A DNA stretch of 64,000 bases from Nitrospirales bacterium (GCA_022828225.1 JAJEJG010000008.1:116050-180049); one strand, 5' to 3'; shown: positions 9,626 to 18,442, counted from the stretch's first letter. Notes: a model not told the origin generated them from the sequence alone. A program made the numbers and translations.

Positions 9626-11233
9626 ATGGTTACGGACGACCAGCACATTCAAAACGACGTTCGGGCCCAGGCGAAGAAACGCCGGACCTTCGCCATTATC
9701 AGTCATCCCGACGCGGGGAAAACCACCGTCACGGAAAAACTGCTGCTCTATTCCGGAATGGTCCGGACGGCGGGTATGGTCGGCAGCCGGAAAAGTTCGA
9801 AGACGGCGACGTCCGATTGGATGGAAATGGAACAGGAACGCGGGATCTCGATCACCGCGTCGGCCATGCAGTTCCAATACAAGGACACCGTTATCAACGT
9901 GCTCGATACGCCGGGGCACGAAGATTTCTGCGAAGATACCTACCGGACGCTGACCGCCGCGGACAGTGCCGTGATGGTCATCGACGCGGCTAAAGGCGTT
10001 GAAACCCAGACCCGCAAATTGTTCGAGGTGTGCCGGTTGCGCAGAATCCCCGTCCTGACGTTGATCAACAAAATGGACCTGCCTGGACGCCCGGCGCTGG
10101 ACCTCATGGCCGAGGTGGAAGACGTCCTGCGCATTCACGCCAACCCGATCGATTGGCCCGTGGGGTCGGGACAACAATTCGTGGGTGTGGTGGACCGCGC
10201 CTCCCGCCGGATCTCGCTGTTCAAAAAACTGGCGGCACAGGGCTCCGCGAAAGCCGAACGCCATGAAATTTCTTTGGACGGCCCCGAAGCCCGGGCTCTG
10301 ATCGAGGAAGACGTGTTGCAGGAAGTCAATCACGATTTGGAATTGTTGGACGTGGCCGGGAACCCGTATTCGCAGGAAGCGTTTCTTCGGGGTGAAGTGA
10401 CGCCCGTGTTTTTCGCCTCCGCGCTCACGAATTTCGGTATTGAAAACTTCTTCGACGCCTTCGTGGAGATGGCGCCCGCGGCCATCCCGCGCACGGCCGA
10501 TCGACACGACGGCACGGAAATCGTTGTCGATCCGGTGGAGCGACCGTTCAGCGCCTATATCTTCAAGATCCAGGCCAACATGAATCCCCGGCACCGCGAC
10601 AGCACCGCGTTCCTGCGAGTCTGCTCCGGGCGATTCGAGCGCGACATGGTGGTCAAACATCACCGCCTGGGGAACGATGTGCGCCTGTCACGGCCGCACA
10701 GTCTCGTGGCCAAGGGCCGCAACACCGTGGACGTGGCGTATCCCGGGGACATCATCGGGATCATCAACCCGGGGCAGTTTGCCATCGGCGATACCATCTC
10801 ATTGAATGACGGGTTCAACTATCAGCCGCTGCCCCAGTTTCAACCGGAGGTATTTGCTAGGGTGCAGCCCACCGACGTGGGCAAACGCAAAGCTTTTGAC
10901 AAAGGCATGGAGCAAATGGCCGCCGAAGGCACGGTGCAGATTCTCCGGAGCCTCGATGACCTGGATTTCCTCGCCGCCGCCGTAGGCCGGCTCCAGTTCG
11001 ACGTCCTGCAATTTCGTCTGCGGAACGAATACCGGGTGGAGACCCGCATCGAGCCCCTGACCTATACGTGCAGCGCCTGGCTGGCCGGAGACCTCGACAC
11101 CTTTCGCGCCCCGAGCGACGCCATGCTCGTCAAAGATCACCGCAACCGCCCCATCGTGCTCTTCCGCTCCGCCTGGTCCAAAACCTTCACTCAAGAACGT
11201 AACCCCGACCACGAACTTCTGGAGATGGGATAA
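9626..11233 (+). CDS. prfC: Peptide chain release factor 3
   Basis: A 535-residue translational GTPase. G1 is SHPDAGKTT, the switch region contains ERGISITAS, G3 is DTPGHEDF and G4 is NKMD. RF3 uses GTP to recycle class I release factors from terminated ribosomes. Length and the elongation-factor-like domain order fit PrfC. It begins only 5 bases after the TolC-like gene, so it probably shares the efflux transcript, an arrangement with no obvious functional logic. Confidence 0.95.
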   Translation: MVTDDQHIQNDVRAQAKKRRTFAIISHPDAGKTTVTEKLLLYSGMVRTAGMVGSRKSSKTATSDWMEMEQERGISITASAMQFQYKDTVINVLDTPGHEDFCEDTYRTLTAADSAVMVIDAAKGVETQTRKLFEVCRLRRIPVLTLINKMDLPGRPALDLMAEVEDVLRIHANPIDWPVGSGQQFVGVVDRASRRISLFKKLAAQGSAKAERHEISLDGPEARALIEEDVLQEVNHDLELLDVAGNPYSQEAFLRGEVTPVFFASALTNFGIENFFDAFVEMAPAAIPRTADRHDGTEIVVDPVERPFSAYIFKIQANMNPRHRDSTAFLRVCSGRFERDMVVKHHRLGNDVRLSRPHSLVAKGRNTVDVAYPGDIIGIINPGQFAIGDTISLNDGFNYQPLPQFQPEVFARVQPTDVGKRKAFDKGMEQMAAEGTVQILRSLDDLDFLAAAVGRLQFDVLQFRLRNEYRVETRIEPLTYTCSAWLAGDLDTFRAPSDAMLVKDHRNRPIVLFRSAWSKTFTQERNPDHELLEMG

Positions 11234-11337
11234 CCTTTTCGCAAGGTCCTATTTCCTTGTGCGACCGCCTGATCCAGGAAAATCTGGTATGATTGAGAAT
11301 CAATTGGAAAGCTCTTATCTACAAAGGAGATGCCAAA

Positions 11338-11748
11338 ATGGCCGTTCAAGTTTATGGATGTAATCACGTCGTCATCGAAGTGGACGACGCGCGGAAAGCC
11401 GTGGAGTTCTACTCGGACGTGTTCAACCTGGAAATGCTACGGGGAGGAGAGGGAGCGGCCTGGTGCAAACTCGGAGAGCATCAATTCCTGGCTATCTTTG
11501 AAGTTGAAAATCTGCAACCCGATCGCATGAAACATTTCGGCATCATGGTCCGGGATGAGGCGCAGGTCAACGAAGTGCGGGACAAACTCGTCAACAAATA
11601 CGGCCTGACGTTGGTGCCCCCGTTCCGTTGCGACTTTCGCGACCCCTGGGGCAACCGTATCCAGGTCGTCGACATCCACGATGAATCGCTGGTCTGGTTG
11701 CTGCCATACCGCGAAGTGCAGGATACGGGGATTAAGTTTTCAGAGTGA
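11338..11748 (+). CDS. Glyoxalase/VOC superfamily protein
   Basis: A 136-residue single vicinal-oxygen-chelate module pair. The beta-alpha-beta-beta-beta signature is visible: CNHVVIEVDDARKAVEFYSD at the start and FRDPWGNRIQVVDIHD near the end, with metal-ligand candidates in NHVVIE, GEHQFLA and the C-terminal QVVD strand. The ATG at 11338 has a strong AAAGGAGA site seven bases upstream, which decides the start. VOC proteins include glyoxalase I, dioxygenases and fosfomycin-type resistance proteins, so the specific reaction is not assignable. It converges on the toxin gene. Confidence 0.85.
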   Translation: MAVQVYGCNHVVIEVDDARKAVEFYSDVFNLEMLRGGEGAAWCKLGEHQFLAIFEVENLQPDRMKHFGIMVRDEAQVNEVRDKLVNKYGLTLVPPFRCDFRDPWGNRIQVVDIHDESLVWLLPYREVQDTGIKFSE

Positions 11749-11774
11749 TTTTGGAATCGCGTCTCGAACTTAAC

Positions 11775-12035
11775 TCAATAATGATAGCGACAAGAAATGA
11801 CGGTGATGCGAATATCGTCCACGGCATACACCAGACGATGAGACTCATCGATACGTCTCGACCAAAAACCAGAGAGAGTCTCTTTCAATGCCTCTGGTTT
11901 ACCAATTCCTTCGAAAGGCGAACGCTTTATCTCGGTTAGCAATTTGTTGATCCGTTTGAGTGTTTTCTTATCCTGTTCCTGCCAATACAGATAATCGTCC
12001 CAAGCAGCGTCGGTCCACGCTAACGTCCTACTCAT
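11775..12035 (-). CDS. yoeB: YoeB/Txe-family ribosome-dependent mRNA interferase toxin
   Basis: Eighty-six residues, the usual YoeB size. Family signatures seen: WTDAAWDDYLYWQEQDKKTL at the N-terminus, then SPFEGIGKPEALK, FWSRRIDESHRLVY and the C-terminal CRYHY. The basic/aromatic C-terminus with His-Tyr holds the catalytic residues in YoeB. The ATG at 12035 overlaps the antitoxin stop codon by 8 bases, so toxin synthesis is coupled to antitoxin translation. The call rests on clear family resemblance and gene order. Confidence 0.93.
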   Translation of the reverse strand: MSRTLAWTDAAWDDYLYWQEQDKKTLKRINKLLTEIKRSPFEGIGKPEALKETLSGFWSRRIDESHRLVYAVDDIRITVISCRYHY

Positions 12036-12282
12036 CAATCATGTCTCGTTCAGTGACCTGCCCTGTCTTGAATTGTTCGATTGATTGAGCCAAATGAGCG
12101 GCATTGGCCGGTGATTTCAGTAAATGAACGGTTTCCATCAAGCTGTTGTAATAATCCATTGACATCACAACGGCATCTTTTGCATCCCGACGCGTGATGA
12201 CCGCACAGTCAGCATCATTCTCAACCCCATCAAGTACTGATTTCAGACGATTCCTTGCTTCGGTAAATGAGACAACCAGCAT
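12028..12282 (-). CDS. yefM: YefM/Phd-family antitoxin
   Basis: Eighty-four residues from the ATG at 12282; a further in-frame ATG lies at 12294. The N-terminal DNA-binding fold begins VVSFTEARNRLKSVLDGVEN, matching the YefM/Phd pattern (a YTEAR-like start), with ITRRDAKDAVVMSMDYYNSL next. The C-terminal segment, rich in Gln and acidic residues (EQFKTGQVTERDMIDE), should wrap the toxin. It precedes and overlaps yoeB, the canonical order. Autorepression is expected from the TGTACA sites just upstream. Confidence 0.93.
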   Translation of the reverse strand: MLVVSFTEARNRLKSVLDGVENDADCAVITRRDAKDAVVMSMDYYNSLMETVHLLKSPANAAHLAQSIEQFKTGQVTERDMIDE

Positions 12283-12301
12283 ATGAAACCCCATCGTTAG
12301 T

Positions 12302-12359
12302 TGTACATATTATTGAACAAGTATATCGAACGAATAGATATTGTACAAGATACCGTACA
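12302..12359 (-). promoter_or_regulatory. Probable YefM(-YoeB) operator with TGTACA hexamers
   Basis: Two perfect TGTACA hexamers (12302-12307 and 12342-12347) and one near match CGTACA (12354-12359) sit in the AT-rich gap immediately upstream of the antitoxin. TGTACA is the core hexamer bound by E. coli YefM at its own promoter. The sites are seen directly; their function is inferred from that precedent. Confidence 0.7.
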
Positions 12360-12382
12360 ATTATTGACTAACTATTCGATGG

Positions 12383-13153
12383 CTACTCCCCGAACAGTCC
12401 CTCCAACAACTCCTTACCCATTTTGCCGATGGATTTGCCGAGTTGCTCGACGCCTTGGGGCAGGAGTATCCCAGGTTTCATGACGGCCTTGTCAATGGCG
12501 TCGTAGATCTGCTCGAAGATGACGGCTGACGCTTGCGAGAACGTGGTGCCGCCGGATGGGTCGCCGATGTCACGCAATTCGAGATCAGGCAACGGCAACC
12601 GCGTAACCTCGCTTTGTCCGCCGACGAAGCTCACGTTGATCATCGCGTCTTTGACCGTTACTTTCTTGATGTGAACGGTCTTATCGAATTCCTGTTTATC
12701 CTCAGGTTTTTCACTCTTTTCTTGACCGTCGTCATCGGAACCGGATCCCGTATTACGTTTCACGTTCTCATGGATCGTGCCGAGGTTGCTGCCCTGTAAC
12801 GACCATTCGAACGTGATGGCCGGTTTGACGATCAGCACCTCCTCGACGATCACGGTGTCCGTCAACAGCGAGTTCCAATCGACCTTTATCCGAATCTCGG
12901 GGAGGGACACGGCAGAGGCGGTCTCATACCCTTCAGGGTTGTTGACCACAAGCCCGGTTAACCCGGCGTGCATGCTTGTGCCGGACAGCAGGGTCACATC
13001 CACGTCCTCCAGTGTCACCGGTACGCCCAGTACTCGGAGCCCCATGGTCTCGATACCACCCTTGACCAGGGCATTCAACGACAGACTGACAAAAACCAGT
13101 GCCAGGAGTCCGATGACTCCAACGAGCACGAGAAATCTCACAAACACTTTCAT
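12383..13153 (-). CDS. AsmA-like membrane-anchored protein
   Basis: A 256-residue protein with one N-terminal membrane segment (about residues 4-30, VRFLVLVGVIGLLALVFVSL). It then reads like an AsmA/DUF748 type repeat: VPVTLEDVDVTLLSGTSMHAGLTGL, NNPEGYETASAVSLPEIRIKVDW, VIVEEVLIVKPAI. A Gly/Ser/Asp/Lys-rich linker splits the beta-rich part near 135-155. Such proteins face the periplasm and are linked to envelope lipid homeostasis, but this one is short and its role is unproven. Its start lies 78 bases from recR. Confidence 0.65.
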   Translation of the reverse strand: MKVFVRFLVLVGVIGLLALVFVSLSLNALVKGGIETMGLRVLGVPVTLEDVDVTLLSGTSMHAGLTGLVVNNPEGYETASAVSLPEIRIKVDWNSLLTDTVIVEEVLIVKPAITFEWSLQGSNLGTIHENVKRNTGSGSDDDGQEKSEKPEDKQEFDKTVHIKKVTVKDAMINVSFVGGQSEVTRLPLPDLELRDIGDPSGGTTFSQASAVIFEQIYDAIDKAVMKPGILLPQGVEQLGKSIGKMGKELLEGLFGE

Positions 13154-13230
13154 GGGAGTGCTGCTTTTCCGGCTCCTGATTCAACCGGAGAACCTGTGAT
13201 TAGACCGTCGTGGATGTATTGACCCGCCTG

Positions 13231-13836
13231 CTACAATTCACGCCGGCCTTCGATGGATTTGGTCAGCGTCACGTCGTCGGCGTATTCGATATCCATGCCC
13301 ACGGGAATCCCGTACGCGATGCGTGAGACCTTGACCCCGTAGGGTTTCAGGAGTTTCGTGAGGTAAATGGCCGTGGCCTCGCCTTCGATGGTGGGGTTCG
13401 TCGCGACGATGACCTCCTGCACTCCGCCGTCCCGAACGCGCGCTTCCAATTCCCGGGCGCGAATGTCGGACGGTCCGACCCCGTCCAGCGGTGAAAGCGA
13501 GCCCATCAGGACGTGATACAAGCCCTTGTATCCGCGACTTTGATCGATCGCATGTAACGTGCTCGGTTCTTCCACGACCAGAATCCTGGTGCGATCCCGT
13601 TGCGGGTCCTGGCAGATGTCGCACAACTCGCTTTCCGCGATATTGCGACATTGCTCGCAAAACACCACAAATTCCTTCACGTCGCGAATGGCATCGGCCA
13701 GGCGCAGGGCCTCTTCCTTGTTGACCTTCATCATATGAAACGCGAGTCGTTGCGAGGTCTTTTGCCCGATACCGGGCAATCGCACAAACTCCTTGGCCAG
13801 TTTGGCCAATAACCCCTGACGCTGTTGTACGCTCAT
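13231..13836 (-). CDS. recR: Recombination mediator protein RecR
   Basis: A 201-residue protein with a helix-hairpin-helix region (LPGIGQKTSQRLAFHMM), a C4 zinc finger (CEQCRNIAESELCDIC), a Toprim domain (ILVVEEPSTLHAID) and a Walker-B-like C-terminus. RecR works with RecO and RecF to load RecA at gaps. Third gene of the ffs-dnaX-ebfC-recR block, the standard bacterial order. Confidence 0.97.
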   Translation of the reverse strand: MSVQQRQGLLAKLAKEFVRLPGIGQKTSQRLAFHMMKVNKEEALRLADAIRDVKEFVVFCEQCRNIAESELCDICQDPQRDRTRILVVEEPSTLHAIDQSRGYKGLYHVLMGSLSPLDGVGPSDIRARELEARVRDGGVQEVIVATNPTIEGEATAIYLTKLLKPYGVKVSRIAYGIPVGMDIEYADDVTLTKSIEGRREL

Positions 13837-13897
13837 GACGGTATTGTCGATTGCGGATCGTGGATAGGGGATTTAAAAATTCAAAATCAGCAATTCC

Positions 13898-14221
13898 TTA
13901 CATTCCGGGGATGCCGAGACCTCCGGTCAACCCCTTCACTTCATCAGCCATTAACTCCTTGGCTTTGCGTAACGCTTCATTGGTGGCAGCCACGAGAAGA
14001 TCCTGCAACATGTCGGGATCCTCCGACTTCAAGACTTCGGGCTCGATCGCCACGTTGGTGATTTGCATCCCGCCGTTGGCCGTGACCGTCACCATCCCGC
14101 CTCCGGCCGACGCCTGAACGGTTTTCGCGGCTGCTTCCTCCTGAATCTTTCCCAGTTTCTCCTGCATGGCCTGGGCCTGCTTCAACAGATTTCCCATATT
14201 GCCAAAAGGATTCTTGGACAT
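13898..14221 (-). CDS. ebfC: YbaB/EbfC nucleoid-associated protein
   Basis: A 107-residue protein with the family pattern: a helical N-terminus (NLLKQAQAMQEKLGKIQEE), a Gly-rich beta hairpin (ASAGGGMVTVTANGGMQI) and a C-terminal helix with ATNEALRKAKELM. EbfC dimers bind DNA with tweezer-like helices. It lies 2 bases after dnaX and 61 bases before recR, matching the conserved cluster. Confidence 0.95.
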   Translation of the reverse strand: MSKNPFGNMGNLLKQAQAMQEKLGKIQEEAAAKTVQASAGGGMVTVTANGGMQITNVAIEPEVLKSEDPDMLQDLLVAATNEALRKAKELMADEVKGLTGGLGIPGM

Positions 14222-14223
14222 GC

Positions 14224-16059
14224 TTACGCCTCCTTCTTTCCACTCGGACGACTGGCTTTCACCACTTCGCCGCCAAACAGTTCCATGGCGTGTTTCACCA
14301 TGGGATTCGCTCTTGCCTGATCCAACAGGGCCTCGTCATCCTGTTCCCGCCGTTTGTCTCGCATTTGCCTGATCGTAGGACCGGCACCCGGTTCTCCGGT
14401 CAATTCGACCACGCGAATATGAATGCTTGTCCCCGCGACCTCCTGACAAACCTTTGAGATCAGTGCGCGGTTCTCTTCTTTCTGGATTCTCGAACAGGCT
14501 ACCGATGCGGTCGCGGTTTTGGGATAGCCCACGATGACCTGGTTGCCTTCGATTTTCACCAACGTCCCCATTTCCAAAAAAGGTCCAACATTGGGGTGAT
14601 CGCGAATCACGGATTCGACGACCCGCTGCCAGTCTTCTTCCCGAATAGCCGGCGGACTCCCCGGTGCCGACGGTTGCGGTTGCGGGGCCGGTTTTGTCTG
14701 GACCGCAGGCCGTGCGGCGCGAGGCGCACTCACCGGGTTTTTCGGCGAGGGCGGGCTTTGGGGCACGGGAGGAGATGGGCGCGCTCTTTGATCGGACACG
14801 GGAGCCGAGGGTCGACTTGACGCTCCGGCGCGATGGTCAGGTTGTCTGACCGGTGACGGCGGCGCCCCGGGAACCTGCCGGGGTTTTTCAGCCGGCGTGC
14901 TTGCAGCCTGGGGTTGTGGACCCCGTCCCGTTTCGGCCTGCCGCGGAACCTGCGCACCGGGTTGCAGCAACCGCGCCGCGCGCACCGCGGCCACTTCAAA
15001 GACAAACCGGGGATGCGCCGTGGACCGGAGGCGATCTTCGGCCTGGGCAAACAGGTGAAAGGCCTCCTGGACCTGCTCCACCGAGAACGACTTGGCTTCA
15101 GTCAACAAGTGTTTCACGTCTTCATCCGGCAAATCCATCAAGCCTTGCGCTTGCTCAAACCCGGGCACCACGGCCGCAATCATCAGGTGACGCATGCGCT
15201 CCACCACCGCCCCGCAATAGGCCCGCAGGTCATACCCGTGATCGACCACCTCGCCGACCAAAGCCACGGCCGCGGCCGGATCTTGGCTTACGACCGTTTG
15301 GACCAGGCGACTCACCAGTTCGTCGGGAACGGCCCCAAGCATCTCGTCCACGTCCTGCTCGGTAATCGATTGACCGCCGAAGGCCACGGCCTGATCCAAC
15401 AGACTCAGCGCGTCGCGCATACTGCCTTCGCTTGCCCTCGCCATCGCCCCCAAACTTCGTTCATTGATCGTGACCTCAACATGTCTCACGACTTCCTGGA
15501 GGCGCGCAATGATCTCCCGCCGGGGAATCCGGCGAAAGTTGAAATGTTGGCAGCGGGACGTGATCGTAGGCGGGATCTTATGGACTTCGGTCGTCGCAAA
15601 GATAAACACCGCGTGCGGCGGGGGTTCTTCCAGCGTCTTCAAGAGCGCGTTGAACGCCGAATTGGAGAGCATGTGGACTTCGTCGATGATGTAGATCCGA
15701 TAGGTGCCCCGGAACGGCGAAAATTTGACGTTTTCGCGCAGTTCCCGGACGTCGTCCACGCCGGTATTCGAGGCGCCGTCGATCTCGATGACGTCAACCG
15801 AGTTGCCGCGCGCAATTTCCAGACAACTCTCGCACTGCCCGCAGGGTTCCGGGATCGGCCCTTTGTCGCAGTTCAGCGCCTTGGCCAGAATCCGGGCGGC
15901 CGTGGTCTTTCCCACGCCGCGCATGCCCGAAAAGAGATACGCATGGGCCACCTGTTTCCGTTGGATGGCGTTCCGTAGCGTCTGCACGACGTGCGGCTGC
16001 CCGATCAACTCTTCGAATGTGCCCGGACGAAACTTTCTGGCGGAAACCTGGTATTCCAT
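14224..16059 (-). CDS. dnaX: DNA polymerase III subunit tau/gamma
   Basis: A 611-residue clamp-loader ATPase. Walker A GMRGVGKTTAARIL, a zinc module CDKGPIPEPCGQCESC, Walker B IIDEVHML, sensor TTEVHKIPPTI and the SRC arginine-finger motif are all intact. A Pro/Gln/Ala-rich linker (about 375-480) separates the AAA+ core from the C-terminal tau region. The ATG at 16059 has GAAGGAA about 7 bases upstream; a GTG one codon earlier is less likely. No obvious slippery frameshift site was identified for making gamma. Confidence 0.96.
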   Translation of the reverse strand: MEYQVSARKFRPGTFEELIGQPHVVQTLRNAIQRKQVAHAYLFSGMRGVGKTTAARILAKALNCDKGPIPEPCGQCESCLEIARGNSVDVIEIDGASNTGVDDVRELRENVKFSPFRGTYRIYIIDEVHMLSNSAFNALLKTLEEPPPHAVFIFATTEVHKIPPTITSRCQHFNFRRIPRREIIARLQEVVRHVEVTINERSLGAMARASEGSMRDALSLLDQAVAFGGQSITEQDVDEMLGAVPDELVSRLVQTVVSQDPAAAVALVGEVVDHGYDLRAYCGAVVERMRHLMIAAVVPGFEQAQGLMDLPDEDVKHLLTEAKSFSVEQVQEAFHLFAQAEDRLRSTAHPRFVFEVAAVRAARLLQPGAQVPRQAETGRGPQPQAASTPAEKPRQVPGAPPSPVRQPDHRAGASSRPSAPVSDQRARPSPPVPQSPPSPKNPVSAPRAARPAVQTKPAPQPQPSAPGSPPAIREEDWQRVVESVIRDHPNVGPFLEMGTLVKIEGNQVIVGYPKTATASVACSRIQKEENRALISKVCQEVAGTSIHIRVVELTGEPGAGPTIRQMRDKRREQDDEALLDQARANPMVKHAMELFGGEVVKASRPSGKKEA

Positions 16060-16170
16060 CACTCGTTCCTTCGACTCCGCTCAGAGCTACGCTCAGGACT
16101 CCGCCTGCGGCTCCACCCAGCGCCCCCTTGCTTCACCGTCGCGTGGTTAGGCATGAAAATCGTCACAAGT

Positions 16171-16271
16171 GGGGCCGGGTGATCCTGTAGCACACAGACT
16201 CGCTTGCTTACCGTTGCTTCCTTCCGGACCTGGCGGGGTTCACAAGATTCTGCTGCACAGGGCCCAGCCCC
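16171..16271 (-). ncRNA. ffs: Signal recognition particle 4.5S RNA (small bacterial type)
   Basis: Read on the minus strand, the region contains the SRP helix 8 core (CCGGAAGGAAGCAACGGTAAG, apical GGAA loop and asymmetric internal loops) closed by long complementary arms starting GGGGCTGGGCCC and ending CCCGGCCCC. Length is about 100 nt. It lies upstream of dnaX on the same strand, a common arrangement. The ends are set by the terminal pairing and are good to a few bases. Confidence 0.93.
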
Positions 16272-16357
16272 TTTTTGTTGTCAATGGATGAAGTCCAAAT
16301 GGCGATCAAGGACGCACGGCGACCGATCCTGCTCTTGTGTACGCTTCAGAAAGATGG

Positions 16358-16687
16358 TCAGCATGAGCTCTGTTCAGTCATCTCCATCATCTGCGACACA
16401 CGTATGGTCCCGCCGTTTTCCAAAAACGGATCTGATTGAGCGATTTCAACGGCGGCCTCCATGCTCTGCGCCTTCACCACGGCAAAGCCTTTCATCGAAT
16501 TCGGATCCGTATCATCCGCAACGCCACCGGAGGTGACAACTTTTGAAGCGGGCAACGGCGTTCCCGGATTCACGATCGCGTCGCCAAGCTCTTTGACCCA
16601 CGCGCTCCATTTTTCCATTTGCGCCAGGCCCTCTTCTTGTGAACCCGGCTTATTTCCGCCGTAATAAGCCAGCATGAAATTCGGCAT
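16358..16687 (-). CDS. YCII-related (YciI-like) family protein
   Basis: A 109-residue protein beginning MPNFMLAYYGG and containing MEKWSAWVKELGDAIVNPG and GFAVVKAQSMEAAVEIAQSD, the pattern of the YCII/DGPF-type ferredoxin-like fold. Such proteins are small dimeric enzymes or ligand-binding proteins of mostly unknown role. I start at ATG 16687; the frame runs further up into the direct repeat, but that part is repeat-derived. Confidence 0.8.
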   Translation of the reverse strand: MPNFMLAYYGGNKPGSQEEGLAQMEKWSAWVKELGDAIVNPGTPLPASKVVTSGGVADDTDPNSMKGFAVVKAQSMEAAVEIAQSDPFLENGGTIRVSQMMEMTEQSSC

Positions 16688-16694
16688 CTGCCCT

Positions 16695-16762
16695 CCCTCG
16701 CGCCTTCGCTTCGCTCCGGTCACCCCCTGAAGGGGGCACACCCCCTTCAGAACCCCCGTTCG
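16695..16762. repeat. 68-bp direct repeat, copy 1
   Basis: This copy matches 16850-16917 at 67 of 68 positions by eye (one C/A difference in the inner hairpin). It includes a GC-rich palindrome around CTGAAGGGGG/CCCCCTTCAG. Lies between the YCII gene and tRNA-Ser. Confidence 0.85.
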
Positions 16763-16785
16763 GCTCTCCCTCGTCCCCTGCCCTT

Positions 16786-16804
16786 TGATAAGGGTGGGAT
16801 TCGA
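16786..16804 (-). repeat. tRNA T-arm-like fragment
   Basis: The plus strand reads AGGGTGGGATTCGAA, the same string as the T arm/acceptor side of the tRNA-Ser gene at 16997-17011 in the same orientation. No other tRNA part is present, so it is a fragment or chance copy between the two 68-bp repeats. Confidence 0.5.
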
Positions 16805-16849
16805 AGTCGCGGGGCTTACCCCGCCCCGCTCCCGCTAGGGGGCCATGCC

Positions 16850-16917
16850 CCCTCGCGCCTTCGCTTCGCTCCGGTCACCCCATGAAGGGGGCACACCCCC
16901 TTCAGAACCCCCGTTCG
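16850..16917. repeat. 68-bp direct repeat, copy 2
   Basis: Second copy of the repeat at 16695-16762, 87 bases further on. It runs directly into TTCGAATCCCACCCTCT (about 16914-16930), an inverted copy of the tRNA-Ser T-arm/acceptor sequence. This suggests past recombination or insertion at tRNA 3' ends. Confidence 0.85.
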
Positions 16918-16988
16918 AATCCCACCCTCTTCTACGGCCAATGAATAAAAGCATGGCTCCACTCTGTCTAACACGGCTCTCGTCGTTG

Positions 16989-17078
<90 letters not shown>

Positions 17079-17164
17079 GCACGACGAAGCATGCCATCTT
17101 AACATGGGTTTTTCGGACCAACAAGAAAACTCGTTTGCAGGTATGAAGTTCAAGCCCTTCAATT

Positions 17165-17974
17165 TCACAAGGACTGGCGTCGTTGAAATAATCGTTGTCG
17201 CCGGGACGAGTTGGTCAGCGCTTTGTAGAGATGGCCGCGAAAGAGCATCATCAGGACCGCCGAGGCGGGCGTCAGGCACAGAACGAGGATCATGGCCGTC
17301 GAGGAGGACAGTCCGAGAGCCTGGAACCACTGGCTCAACACGGCGAAGGGCAATCCCAGGAGTTGAAGGAAATCCAAGCCGATTAGCCGGCCGCTCCTGC
17401 TCGAAATCGAAAAGAAAAAGGACAACCCGAACGGCGCCAGGATCACGACCAGCGGCAAGAACCATTCAATCCAATTTTCCAAGACGAATTCGTAACTGTC
17501 TTTGAGGATTTCAAGGGAGGCACCGGCGCGGCTCTGGTAAATCAGTTCGGGGACGGGATTGAGCAAAATAAACAGGAGCAGGAAGACGGCGGAGACAATC
17601 GCGGGCCCATACGGGTTGGCTTGCATGCCGAGTTCGAGAATTTGCAGGGGGACCCACACGATAAAGCCGACCGTGATCACGTCCCAGAAATAGCTGCCCG
17701 CCACGTCCCACAGGTCGCTCCACACCATGGGTCGCGCGCCCGTCACGGCCTGTTCGAGTAACCCCAGAAACGCCCCGACCACGAAGGCATTGGCCACGCC
17801 CAGCAACAAGCCTCCCAGCATGCCGAGTCCCATGGCCAGTCCGGTGGCCGCGTACATGAGCACGGCCAGGATCATGACCGCCGGCACGAGCAGCCAGTTT
17901 CCGGTCAGCGACCGCCAGGTCGCGAGTAGCGCTTGACGATAAAGTTGAAGAGTCGCTGGGACGAACTCCGACAT
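17165..17974 (-). CDS. Multi-pass membrane protein of unknown function
   Basis: A 269-residue protein from the ATG at 17974, with about six hydrophobic segments (for example near residues 30-50, 52-80, 100-120, 130-150, 175-195 and 215-245). Gly/Ala/Leu-rich helices include AATGLAMGLGMLGGLLLGVANAF (shown only in part elsewhere), and a soluble stretch lies near EILKDSYEFVLENWIEWF. The C-terminus is basic (SSRRQRLFQRRQSL). It resembles uncharacterised DUF4013-like membrane proteins but I cannot place it firmly. Followed upstream on the same strand by a small unknown gene. Confidence 0.7.
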   Translation of the reverse strand: MSEFVPATLQLYRQALLATWRSLTGNWLLVPAVMILAVLMYAATGLAMGLGMLGGLLLGVANAFVVGAFLGLLEQAVTGARPMVWSDLWDVAGSYFWDVITVGFIVWVPLQILELGMQANPYGPAIVSAVFLLLFILLNPVPELIYQSRAGASLEILKDSYEFVLENWIEWFLPLVVILAPFGLSFFFSISSRSGRLIGLDFLQLLGLPFAVLSQWFQALGLSSSTAMILVLCLTPASAVLMMLFRGHLYKALTNSSRRQRLFQRRQSL

Positions 17975-18000
17975 GAGTCGTCGTCGCAAGTGAAAGACAG

Positions 18001-18240
18001 TTAGCCTGATGATTTTTGCTTGAGGGCGAGAATGTCCTGCTGTTGGCGGTCCCGTTCCTGCTCGATCTTCTTCAACCGGCTGGGCCGGTCAAGGGTCCAC
18101 CACTTGACGCGGTCCTTAAACGACACCGCTTTGGGCGCCACACTTTTCAGCGGCTCCTCTTGAAAATGGAACCCCTTGTGGGACTCGCGCGTTTGGATGA
18201 ATTGCTCGTAAATATTCAGGTACAGTTTTTTGAGGTCCAT
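18001..18240 (-). CDS. Small hypothetical protein with C-terminal coiled coil
   Basis: Seventy-nine residues from the ATG at 18240 (MDLKKLYLNIYEQFIQTRES). The last 30 residues, after a WWTLDRPSR motif, are strongly helical and Lys/Glu/Gln-rich (KKIEQERDRQQQDILALKQK). No signal or membrane segment. It is 26 bases upstream of the membrane-protein gene on the same strand, so the two probably form one transcript. Function unknown. Confidence 0.6.
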   Translation of the reverse strand: MDLKKLYLNIYEQFIQTRESHKGFHFQEEPLKSVAPKAVSFKDRVKWWTLDRPSRLKKIEQERDRQQQDILALKQKSSG

Positions 18241-18442
18241 CCTCAACACCTTAGCCTACTCCGTTGGTTTCTGGCAAGAAGAGGAAGACTTAGTCCGTCC
18301 GCCGAGCGTTCAGGCCTACAGCAGAGGCGTTGACACCCCACGCCACCGTATGGGTAAATAGCAAAAACGGGTACACTTGAGGCCTTTTGGCTCCAGCTGC
18401 CCGGTTTCGAGTACTCCCGGGGACAAGAAACGATTCAGAAAC

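Noticed and set aside
14914..15978. A 354-codon plus-strand open frame
   Set aside because: Antisense to dnaX, whose motifs are all intact.
16786..16930. A second tRNA gene beside tRNA-Ser
   Set aside because: Only T-arm-like pieces exist; D arm, anticodon arm and pairing acceptor strands are absent.
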